Numbered from the stretch's first letter, positions 1-5,275 are shown. The stretch: 5,575 nt of DNA from DASZZV01 sp035544835 (GCA_035544835.1 DASZZV010000338.1:1-5575), one strand, 5' to 3'. Numbers and translations: made by a program. The notes: generated by a model not told the origin, from the sequence alone.

Positions 1-21
1 ACATACTTCGAGAAACCGGTA

Positions 22-65
22 CCCAGGACTTCGTCCTGGGCTATTTTCAAACGCCCCTACGGGGC
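22..65. repeat. Two-hairpin intergenic repeat module
   Basis: Two stem-loops lie in series. The first pairs CCCAGGA (22-28) with TCCTGGG (34-40) around a CTTCG loop. The second pairs GCCCC (53-57) with GGGGC (61-65) around a TAC loop. The 12-base spacer begins CTATTTT. The same plan (a strong hairpin, then GGCTATT, then a short GC hairpin) recurs at 5276-5342, which suggests one dispersed repeat family rather than a gene-specific terminator. No T-tract follows either stem. It lies downstream of the minus-strand operon end, so a role in 3'-end protection is possible but unproven. Confidence 0.6.
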
Positions 66-97
66 TAGAAACATAGATGAACGTCAGTCGCAGTCCA

Positions 98-148
98 TGT
101 CATCTTTCCCAGTAGCGACGCCTCGCGCCCCCCTTGCTCGGGATGACA
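98..148. repeat. Short REP-like repeat with TGTCATC/GATGACA ends
   Basis: The 7-base ends TGTCATC (98-104) and GATGACA (142-148) are perfect inverted repeats around a GC-rich core containing GCTCGGGATGACA. This resembles a TGTCATCC...GGGATGACA class of intergenic repeats that I recall from other genomes. Family assignment is from memory. It lies about 30 bases past the stop of the last minus-strand ORF. Apart from this and the module at 22-65, I see no gene in 1-175. Confidence 0.4.
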
Positions 149-175
149 GCGGCTACCTCTTTATCATCGGAGCCC

Positions 176-442
176 TCATCCGCTCTTCGCCTTCAGACTC
201 TCGACCAGCTGCTTCATCCGCTCTTCGTGATGGGCGGTCACCCGGCCCTGCAGATCTGCCTCCACGACGCCGATCAGATCGTCGGTATAAACTTTTTTCA
301 AGGCGCCGCCGAGATATATCTTGGTCTCGATTCGCCAGTCGGGCCGTGGGAAGAACTCTGTCTGAATCGTCATCTTACGGGCACCGAGCTCGATCATATC
401 GAGACATCCCATGGGCGGACGTTGTGGTGCGGCGCGGTTCAT
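176..442 (-). CDS. Small hypothetical protein, translationally coupled to sigma factor
   Basis: This is an 88-residue ORF of unknown function. I do not recognise a domain, signal peptide or membrane segment. Its start overlaps the sigma-factor stop as ATGA (442-439), a typical arrangement for translational coupling, and no Shine-Dalgarno precedes it. The first 23 residues are Arg/Pro-rich and look unlike the rest. Met16 (397) or Met24 (373) could be the true start, and Met24 would give a 65-residue protein beginning MTIQTEFF. The body is mixed alpha/beta-like, with WRIETKIYLGG followed by KKVYTDDL and a charged C-terminal helix (HHEERMKQLVESLKAKSG). It is probably a real gene because it shares an operon and strand with the sigma factor and has a protein-like composition. 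The exact start is uncertain. Confidence 0.55.
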   Translation of the reverse strand: MNRAAPQRPPMGCLDMIELGARKMTIQTEFFPRPDWRIETKIYLGGALKKVYTDDLIGVVEADLQGRVTAHHEERMKQLVESLKAKSG

Positions 443-1665
443 TGCGACTTCATGGTATCGCGGCTGGCCCCATTGCCCTTAGAACCGTTCCTCGGTCGTC
501 TGGTGGCAACCTTTCGACACTTGGCCTCGGCCCGAGATTCGATCTGACGGACCCGCTCGCGTGAAAGCCCCAGCAGCTCGCCAATGTCGCGCAACGTCAG
601 CTCCTCATCCTGAAGGATGCCGAAGCGGAGCTTCAAGTAAGTTCTCTCATCAATTGGGAGATGCTCAATAGCCGACTGAATGCACCCATGCTGCTTGAGC
701 AATTCCAGAGTCTCAGCGCGGTCGGAGGAAACGGCTGCGGGTGCGGACGCGGTGAGATCACCGAGCCATACCCAGTACGTCCAGGAAGCCTTCGGATTCG
801 GGTTCGTGTACAGAAGCAGATGGGCCAGCTCGTCCATGGAAACTCCGGCTTCAGCGCAGACCTTCTGGCAGGCCCGCGTCAACCCATTGCCGACGGCCTC
901 GGGATCGCGATCCATGAAACAGGCGATCTCCTCGATTCTCTTCGGCACGTTGTCGCTGATGCCGTGACGCAGAGTGAGAATCAGTCTCTCCTTGGAAGAA
1001 AGCGAAGCCAGATGATGCAACAGCTCCTCCTTCGTGAACTGCTCTTCGAGCTCATCTTCCGCGGAGCGCACCGTGGTCTGCTCGAGGATGTCGCCAAGCT
1101 CGGTATGACTCTCGGAATCGAGCTCGCTGCTCAGCGAGAAACTCTCGGTTGCGGTCTGCATCAGGAATTCGATCTCCTTGACCGGGACATCCAGAAGCGT
1201 AGCCAGCTCTTCGACCGTCGGCATTCGGTTGTGCTCATTGAGAATCGATCCGATGGTCTTTTCGAGCTTGTAGAGGAGATTGGCCCGCTTTGGTGGGAGG
1301 CGGAAGGCACCACCCTGTTCGGAAAGCGCATGCAGAATGGCCTGTCGAATCCACCAGACGGCATAGGTGATGAACTTCACATTCTTGTCGGGATCGAATT
1401 TCTTGGCCGCCTGAATCAGGCCGATGTTGCCTTCGTTGATGAGGTCCAGGAAGAGTACGTGAGCATTGCGAAATCGCTTGGCATAGGAGACGACGAAGCG
1501 AAGGTTCGCCTTCACCAGTTCCTCGATGGCGACCGTGTCGTCGCCCTGCCTGACGCGGTAGCCCAGTTCCCGTTCGCGCTCGGGAGTGAGGCGCGGGATC
1601 TTGGAGATCTCCTGGAGGTATTGACTCAGAAGGTCGTAGGTCTCGTCATGTTCTCTTCGTGTCAT
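439..1665 (-). CDS. RNA polymerase sigma-70 family factor with tandem region 4 domains
   Basis: Predicted 408-residue group 2-like sigma factor, which directs RNA polymerase to promoters. Region 1.2 is about residues 10-40 (LLSQYLQEISKIPRLT). Region 2 is about 47-119, with ANLRFVV, FLDLINEGNIGL and the -10-reading TYAVWWIRQAIL. Region 3 is about 122-195, ending in the LGDILEQ finger. Two region-4-like units follow. Residues 213-274 (LASLSSKERLILTLRHGI, then IEEIA and RACQKV) lack the usual -35-contact arginines. Residues 326-387 are canonical, with LPIDERTYLKLRFGI and SRERVRQIE. The linker (275-325) is Trp/Tyr-rich. The tail is basic. The frame stays open upstream to 1878, but that stretch is translated repeat DNA (hairpins at 1698-1717 and 1755-1880), so I start at ATG 1665, just before the conserved region. 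No good Shine-Dalgarno is visible. It follows the hspR-like gene on the same strand, and its regulon is unknown. Confidence 0.9.
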   Translation of the reverse strand: MTRREHDETYDLLSQYLQEISKIPRLTPERERELGYRVRQGDDTVAIEELVKANLRFVVSYAKRFRNAHVLFLDLINEGNIGLIQAAKKFDPDKNVKFITYAVWWIRQAILHALSEQGGAFRLPPKRANLLYKLEKTIGSILNEHNRMPTVEELATLLDVPVKEIEFLMQTATESFSLSSELDSESHTELGDILEQTTVRSAEDELEEQFTKEELLHHLASLSSKERLILTLRHGISDNVPKRIEEIACFMDRDPEAVGNGLTRACQKVCAEAGVSMDELAHLLLYTNPNPKASWTYWVWLGDLTASAPAAVSSDRAETLELLKQHGCIQSAIEHLPIDERTYLKLRFGILQDEELTLRDIGELLGLSRERVRQIESRAEAKCRKVATRRPRNGSKGNGASRDTMKSQ

Positions 1666-1697
1666 ACGAGGGACCGAGTGTGGATTGTACTGCGTAG

Positions 1698-1717
1698 GGA
1701 CGCGCAGCTGCGCGTCC
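1698..1717. repeat. Perfect 20-bp palindrome upstream of sigma factor
   Basis: GGACGCGCAGCTGCGCGTCC is its own reverse complement. It lies 32 bases upstream of the sigma start codon. It could be a dimeric regulator site, a cruciform or RNA hairpin in the sigma leader, or a dispersed palindromic repeat. A TACAAT box (minus strand, 1689-1684) lies between it and the start codon and could be a -10 element, but no convincing -35 hexamer is present. Confidence 0.6.
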
Positions 1718-1754
1718 TGTACCGCTTGGTTGTGGGATTGAAAAAGGGCGAGGG

Positions 1755-1880
1755 TCTTGTGTGGCACAGGCACTCTTGCCTGTGTGCCGCGGCGTCGAGC
1801 CGCGGCGTTCCTGTAATCATTCACAGAGAAGTCGGCCTCGACGGCCGACACACAGGCAAGAGTGCCTGTGCCACACAAGA
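1755..1880. repeat. REPIN-like inverted pair of two-hairpin repeats
   Basis: Arms 1755-1786 and 1849-1880 are perfect 32-bp inverted repeats (TCTTGTGTGGCACAGGCACT...). Each arm contains its own hairpin, CACAGGCA-CTCT-TGCCTGTG. Just inside each arm is a second hairpin with a shared GTCGA loop but a different stem: GCCGCGGC on the left and, read on the minus strand, GTCGGCC on the right. The unit is therefore [hairpin A + hairpin B] twice, head to head. This matches the architecture of REPINs, which are non-autonomous elements moved by RAYT transposases. It fills most of the hspR-sigma gap. On the minus strand a TTTTT tract (1745-1741) follows nine bases after the arm, so it might also end hspR transcripts. 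Confidence 0.75.
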
Positions 1881-1900
1881 AAAAGCCGACTCACGGCGCT

Positions 1901-2281
1901 TCAACGAATCTTCTGAAGCGCTCGGGGAGCCATCTTCACCAACGCATTCTCCCGGTTGGTGCCGGTGCGCCGGTCGAACACGTTCTGGCGAATGAAATCG
2001 AGAACCTCACGCGCATCCATGGCCTGCTTTTCGAGCTCGAGTTGAAGCTGGAGGATCACCTCGACGCCGGCGAGGTTCACGCCGAGATCGCGGGTGAGCG
2101 TGAGTATCGTCTCCAGCTTCCGGATCTCGACAGGGCCGTACAACCTGGTGTTACCGCCGGTGCGCGAAGGCTTCAACAATCCCTCACGCTCGTAAAGACG
2201 GAGAGTCTGCGGATGGATGTTGTATCGCTCCGAGATGATCGAGATCATCACGAATCCACCCTCCCGTTTTCTTCTCCCCAT
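1901..2281 (-). CDS. hspR: MerR-family transcriptional regulator, HspR-like
   Basis: Predicted 126-residue DNA-binding repressor of heat-shock genes. A MerR winged helix-turn-helix spans about residues 13-51 (ISERYNIHPQTLRLYEREGLL, then the wing GGNTRLYGPVEIRKL). The motif DLGVNLAGVEVIL at about 65-77 is the signature I associate with HspR. An amphipathic, Leu-rich helix at about 74-103 should form the dimer coiled coil. No metal-binding Cys cluster is seen. The start at 2281 is chosen for its perfect GGAGGT five bases upstream. Met12 (2248), behind GGGAGGGTGGA, is a second possible start. It lies 109 bases downstream of dnaK on the same strand. In other bacteria HspR represses dnaK and is itself often in the dnaK operon, with DnaK acting as co-repressor. 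Direct regulation here is inferred, since no canonical HAIR site is visible. Confidence 0.82.
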   Translation of the reverse strand: MGRRKREGGFVMISIISERYNIHPQTLRLYEREGLLKPSRTGGNTRLYGPVEIRKLETILTLTRDLGVNLAGVEVILQLQLELEKQAMDAREVLDFIRQNVFDRRTGTNRENALVKMAPRALQKIR

Positions 2282-2286
2282 TCCTT

Positions 2287-2292
2287 ACCTCC
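2287..2292 (-). promoter_or_regulatory. Shine-Dalgarno of hspR-like gene
   Basis: GGAGGT on the minus strand, five bases before ATG 2281. It is the most perfect ribosome site in the window and decides the upstream start over Met12. A strong site directly after two hairpins suggests that the repressor can be translated independently of dnaK. Confidence 0.7.
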
Positions 2293-2300
2293 GCGTGCGT

Positions 2301-2344
2301 GATTGCGCCAAGACCGCCTGTCGGGAGCCGATCTTCGCGCAATC
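2301..2344 (-). other. Intergenic stem-loop ahead of hspR-like gene
   Basis: GATTGCGC (2301-2308) pairs with GCGCAATC (2337-2344). After one mismatch, AAGA (2310-2313) pairs with TCTT (2332-2335). It would form an interrupted 12-bp stem in the dnaK-hspR transcript, ending nine bases upstream of the GGAGGT. It could affect mRNA processing or hspR translation, but no function is demonstrated. Confidence 0.45.
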
Positions 2345-2349
2345 CAGCA

Positions 2350-2380
2350 ACCCCGAGGCGGAGGGACTCCGCCCCGGGGT
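2350..2380 (-). terminator. Strong hairpin after dnaK stop, without T-tract
   Basis: The 14-base arms (2350-2363 and 2367-2380) pair with one A-C mismatch around a GGA loop. The hairpin begins ten bases past the dnaK stop codon. No run of T follows on the minus strand, so it is not a classical intrinsic terminator. It more likely attenuates read-through or protects the dnaK 3' end, so that hspR is made at a lower level than dnaK. Confidence 0.5.
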
Positions 2381-2390
2381 CGTCGTTGGG

Positions 2391-4301
2391 TCAGTGCTTC
2401 TCTTCGTCCACCACTTCGGCTTCGATCACATCGTCGGCGTTCGAGCCACCGGCCGAGGACTGCGTGCCGGCACCGGCACCTGCACCGGTTCCTTCGGCAG
2501 GCTGCTGCTTCGCGTACAGAGTCTCAGCGAGCTTGTGGGATGCTTTCTGCAGGCTGTCAGTTGCTTTCTGCAGAGTCTCGAGGCCGCCCTGCTCCATCGC
2601 CTTGCGGGCGTCGCTGATTGCCGATTCGGCCGTGCTTACGTCCGCCGCCGGTAGCTTCTCTCGATTCTCGGCAAGCATCTTCTCGATCGAGTAAACCAGC
2701 GAGTCGAGATTGTTCTTGGCTTCGACCTCGGCACGACGGTTCTTGTCCTCGGCAGCATGCATGTCCGCATCGCGAACGAGCTTATCGATCTCGTCCTTGG
2801 CCAGACCGGAGCTGCTGGTGATGGTGATCTTCTGCTCTTTGCCAGTACCGAGGTCCTTGGCCGTGACGTTCATGATGCCATTGGCGTCGATGTCGAAAGT
2901 GACCTCGACCTGTGGCAGCCCACGAGGCGCCGGCGGAATTCCGGACAGCTGAAAGTTTCCGAGCAGCTTGTTGTCGCGAGCCATCTCACGCTCGCCCTGG
3001 TAAACCTTGATCTCAACCGAGGTCTGATTGTCGGCAGCCGTCGAGAAAGTCTCGGCCTTCTTGGTCGGGATGGTCGTGTTGCGGTCGATCATCCGTGTCA
3101 TCACGGCACCGAGGGTCTCGATTCCGAGTGACAGCGGGGTGACATCGAGGAGCAGGAGGTCTTTGACATCGCCGGCCAGGACGCCGCCCTGAATGGCCGC
3201 ACCGATCGCGACGACTTCATCAGGATTGACGCCCTTGTGTGGCTCTTTTCCGAAGTACTCGGTGACGAGACGCTGCACCATCGGGATTCGCGTCGAACCT
3301 CCCACGAGAACAACCTCGTCGATGTCCTTTGGCGTCAGACCGGCGTCTTTTAGGGCCTGCTTGACCGGACCCATGGTCCGCTGCAGAAGATCTCCCACGA
3401 GCTGCTCGAACTTGGCGCGAGTCAGCATCATGTTGAGATGCTTCGGTCCGGAGGCGTCGGCGGTGATGAAAGGCAGATTGATATCGGTGGAGTTCGTGGA
3501 AGAGAGCTCCATCTTGGCCTTCTCAGCCCCTTCTTTCAGACGCTGAAGAGCCATCTTGTCTTTCGACAGATCGATGCCCTGGTCCTTGCGGAACTCGTCG
3601 ATGATCCACTCGATGAGAATGTGGTCGATGTTGTCGCCGCCGAGATGCCCGTCACCGTTGGTAGCCTTGACCTCAACGACTCCCTCCCCCACTTCGAGAA
3701 CCGAGATGTCGAACGTGCCGCCACCAAAGTCATACACGGCGATAGTCTCGTCCTTCTTCTTGTCCAGCCCGTACGCGAGTGCAGCTGCGGTTGGCTCGTT
3801 GACGAGACGCTCGACCTTGAGGCCGGCGATCTCGCCGGCGTCCTTGGTCGCCTGGCGCTGCGAGTCATTGAAGTAGGCCGGCACGGTGATGACGGCGCGG
3901 TCGACCTTCTCGCCGAGATAATCCTCAGCAGCCTGTTTGAGCTTTTGAAGAATCATGGCCGAGATCTCCGGCGGCGAGAACATCTTGCCGGAGATGTCGA
4001 TCCGAGCATCGCCGTTCGGGGCGCGGTCCACCTTGTAGGGGACCATCTTCATCTCTTCGTTCACCTCTTCGAAGCGCCTGCCCATGAAGCGCTTGATGGA
4101 AAATACCGTGTTCTCCGGATTGGTGATCGCCTGGCGCTTTGCTACCTGCCCGACGAGTCGTTCGCCATTGCGGGCGAAACCGACGACCGACGGGGTAATC
4201 CGGCTGCCCTCGGCATTGACGATTACCTTTGGCTCGTTACCTTCCATCACTGCAACGACGGAATTGGTAGTACCCAGGTCGATTCCGATGATCCTTGACA
4301 T
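2391..4301 (-). CDS. dnaK: Molecular chaperone DnaK (Hsp70)
   Basis: Complete 636-residue Hsp70 (E. coli DnaK has 638), an ATP-driven cytoplasmic chaperone that works with DnaJ and GrpE. The nucleotide-binding domain is residues 1-380, with phosphate loop GIDLGTTNS (6-14), catalytic-type Lys70 (SIKRFMGRR), VNEPTAAALAYG (167-178), DFGGGTFDIS (191-200, with the autophosphorylation-type Thr196) and VLVGGSTRIPMVQ (331-343). The interdomain linker DVKDLLLLDVTPLSLG is at 378-393. The substrate-binding beta domain runs to about 500 and the helical lid to about 600. A Gly/Ala-rich tail ends in DDVIEAEVVDEEKH, the bacterial acidic C-terminus. The diderm-type insertion around residues 80-105 is present. 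The start is supported by AGGAGA (4317-4312) upstream. GrpE and DnaJ are not adjacent. No frameshift or missing key residue was seen. Confidence 0.98.
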   Translation of the reverse strand: MSRIIGIDLGTTNSVVAVMEGNEPKVIVNAEGSRITPSVVGFARNGERLVGQVAKRQAITNPENTVFSIKRFMGRRFEEVNEEMKMVPYKVDRAPNGDARIDISGKMFSPPEISAMILQKLKQAAEDYLGEKVDRAVITVPAYFNDSQRQATKDAGEIAGLKVERLVNEPTAAALAYGLDKKKDETIAVYDFGGGTFDISVLEVGEGVVEVKATNGDGHLGGDNIDHILIEWIIDEFRKDQGIDLSKDKMALQRLKEGAEKAKMELSSTNSTDINLPFITADASGPKHLNMMLTRAKFEQLVGDLLQRTMGPVKQALKDAGLTPKDIDEVVLVGGSTRIPMVQRLVTEYFGKEPHKGVNPDEVVAIGAAIQGGVLAGDVKDLLLLDVTPLSLGIETLGAVMTRMIDRNTTIPTKKAETFSTAADNQTSVEIKVYQGEREMARDNKLLGNFQLSGIPPAPRGLPQVEVTFDIDANGIMNVTAKDLGTGKEQKITITSSSGLAKDEIDKLVRDADMHAAEDKNRRAEVEAKNNLDSLVYSIEKMLAENREKLPAADVSTAESAISDARKAMEQGGLETLQKATDSLQKASHKLAETLYAKQQPAEGTGAGAGAGTQSSAGGSNADDVIEAEVVDEEKH

Positions 4302-4311
4302 AATTTGTACT

Positions 4312-4317
4312 TCTCCT
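4312..4317 (-). promoter_or_regulatory. Shine-Dalgarno of dnaK
   Basis: AGGAGA on the minus strand within GAAGGAGAAG, ten bases before ATG 4301. It supports the assigned start. Confidence 0.7.
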
Positions 4318-4339
4318 TCGCTCTAAATATGAGCAACCC

Positions 4340-4370
4340 GTTATCAGCTATCCGAAACCTGAGTCTACAA
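4340..4370 (-). promoter_or_regulatory. Weak candidate dnaK promoter and ACTCAGG half-site
   Basis: On the minus strand TTGTAG (4370-4365) is followed after 19 bases by GATAAC (4345-4340), a poor -35/-10 pair. ACTCAGG (4364-4358) directly after TTGTAG resembles the right half (ACTCAAG) of a HAIR operator, but the expected CTTGAGT partner seven bases upstream is not present (ATTTATC is there instead). No CIRCE element and no sigma-32-type CCCCAT box was seen. Treat this as a pointer only. Confidence 0.2.
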
Positions 4371-4409
4371 CGATAAATTTCCGGGTCATATCTTGGGCAG
4401 AGTCGACGG

Positions 4410-4425
4410 GAAAATGAATATTTTC
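4410..4425. promoter_or_regulatory. AT-rich inverted repeat in divergent intergenic region
   Basis: GAAAAT (4410-4415) and ATTTTC (4420-4425) are perfect 6-base inverted arms around GAAT. It lies just upstream of the Bax-inhibitor promoter, roughly at its -35 position, and about 110 bases upstream of dnaK. It could be an operator or simply AT-rich promoter DNA. Confidence 0.25.
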
Positions 4426-4428
4426 AAT

Positions 4429-4450
4429 CCGCCGTTGTTATAATCGGCGG
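4429..4450 (+). promoter_or_regulatory. Extended -10 promoter embedded in a CCGCCG/CGGCGG inverted repeat
   Basis: TATAAT (4439-4444) is a perfect -10 box preceded by TG one base away (TGTTATAAT, 4436-4444), making an extended -10 that can work without a good -35. None is seen: the closest hexamer, TGAATA, is weak. CCGCCG (4429-4434) and CGGCGG (4445-4450) flank the -10 symmetrically and could be an operator whose occupation would block the promoter. It points towards the Bax-inhibitor gene, starting 27 bases after the repeat. Confidence 0.55.
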
Positions 4451-4463
4451 TAAATTTTCGTGC

Positions 4464-4468
4464 AGGAG
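4464..4468 (+). promoter_or_regulatory. Shine-Dalgarno of Bax inhibitor-1-like gene
   Basis: AGGAG, eight bases before ATG 4477. It supports that start. Confidence 0.7.
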
Positions 4469-4476
4469 CTATTCCT

Positions 4477-5187
4477 ATGGATGATCGTCTTAGAGCACCG
4501 CAATGGATCGATGTCGCCTCCCCCGACGTTCAGGTCCGGGAACGGGCCTTCATCCGGGCGGCGTTTGGATGGATGTTTCTCGGTCTTTTACTGACGGCTG
4601 TCACGGCATTCTGGGTTGTCGGCTCGCCGGCCATGCAGCAGATGGTCTTCAACCGCGGCGCCATGTTGGGCCTCATTCTCGTTGAGCTCGGTGCTGTTGC
4701 CTTCCTGTCGTTTCGAATTCAGAAAATGTCACCAGGGGTCGCGGTCTCGGTCTTTCTCGGCTACGCGATTCTCAACGGTGTGACGCTGAGCTCCATCTGT
4801 TTCATCTACACCGCATCCTCGATCACGCAGGCCTTCGTGGTATCGGCAGGGATGTTCGGGGCGATGTCGCTATACGGCCTGGTGACGAAAAAGGACCTCA
4901 CCTCGTGGGGCTCATTCCTCTTCATGGGTGTGATCGGCATCATCCTCACCTCGGTCCTCAACATGTTCGTTCGCTCCTCGGCACTGGAAGGGACGATCAG
5001 CCTCATCGGCGTCTTCGTCTTCGTCGGTCTCACTGCGTACCACACGCAGAAGCTGAAGGCCTACGCGACGGTGAGCGGCCCGATGTCGACGAATTTCGCG
5101 GTGATCGGCGCACTCAGCCTTTACCTCGACTTCGTCAATCTCTTCCTGATGCTTCTTCGCCTGTTTGGTGGCGGCCGGCGACGTTAG
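4477..5187 (+). CDS. Bax inhibitor-1/YccA family integral membrane protein
   Basis: Complete 236-residue inner-membrane protein of the BI-1 (TMBIM, UPF0005) family. Characterised members such as B. subtilis YetJ act as pH-sensitive calcium leak channels, and E. coli YccA modulates the FtsH protease. The hydrophilic N-terminus (1-29) is followed by seven predicted helices at about 30-49, 61-80, 86-110, 116-136, 144-165, 172-189 and 205-230, then a basic GGGRRR tail. The signature LSLYLDFVNLFLMLLRLFGG (214-232) is clear, and Glu70 matches the conserved TM2 glutamate. Asp218 corresponds to YetJ Asp195, but the partner Asp171 position appears to be His189 (TAYHTQKLK), so the pH-sensing Asp pair may be altered. 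It is divergent from dnaK with its own promoter. A link to stress or membrane-protein quality control is suggested only by this neighbour. Confidence 0.93.
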   Translation: MDDRLRAPQWIDVASPDVQVRERAFIRAAFGWMFLGLLLTAVTAFWVVGSPAMQQMVFNRGAMLGLILVELGAVAFLSFRIQKMSPGVAVSVFLGYAILNGVTLSSICFIYTASSITQAFVVSAGMFGAMSLYGLVTKKDLTSWGSFLFMGVIGIILTSVLNMFVRSSALEGTISLIGVFVFVGLTAYHTQKLKAYATVSGPMSTNFAVIGALSLYLDFVNLFLMLLRLFGGGRRR

Positions 5188-5202
5188 GCGTCTCCTGGGG
5201 GA

Positions 5203-5221
5203 AGGCGGCGTCCTGCCGCCT
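5203..5221. repeat. GC-rich hairpin after Bax inhibitor-1-like gene
   Basis: AGGCGGC (5203-5209) pairs with GCCGCCT (5215-5221) around GTCCT. It lies 15 bases past the stop codon, with no following T-tract. It could stabilise or end the mRNA, or be another short REP-type repeat. Confidence 0.45.
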
Positions 5222-5275
5222 CTGCACCGCGTAGCCCGATATTGCCCGCACAAAGTGGAAGAAAGGACTCTGGGA

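Noticed and set aside
97..564. Plus-strand ORFs over the small ORF and sigma 3' end (155 and 137 codons)
   Set aside because: Ser/Arg-rich translations without domain features. They overlap the C-terminal coding sequence of the sigma factor on the opposite strand.
1666..1878. N-terminal extension of 71 residues on the sigma factor
   Set aside because: The extension is translated from the REPIN-like arm and the 20-bp palindrome, and sigma homology begins only after ATG 1665.
1741..1880. Classical intrinsic terminator for the hspR-like gene
   Set aside because: The T5 tract is nine bases away from the stem and the stem has a 62-base interior, so it is better described as a repeat with possible secondary terminator effect.
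661..1995. Plus-strand ORF of 444 codons opposite the sigma gene
   Set aside because: It runs antisense through the sigma coding region and then through the inverted repeats into hspR, and the translation shows no domain. It is explained by GC-rich codon usage on the minus strand.
1862..2302. Plus-strand ORF opposite the hspR-like gene
   Set aside because: It begins inside the inverted-repeat arm and is antisense to a clear MerR-type gene, with no ribosome site or domain.
3438..4298. Long plus-strand ORF (286 codons) antisense to dnaK
   Set aside because: It is the well-known mirror ORF of dnaK, of the type once misannotated as NAD-specific glutamate dehydrogenase. DnaK on the other strand is complete and conserved.
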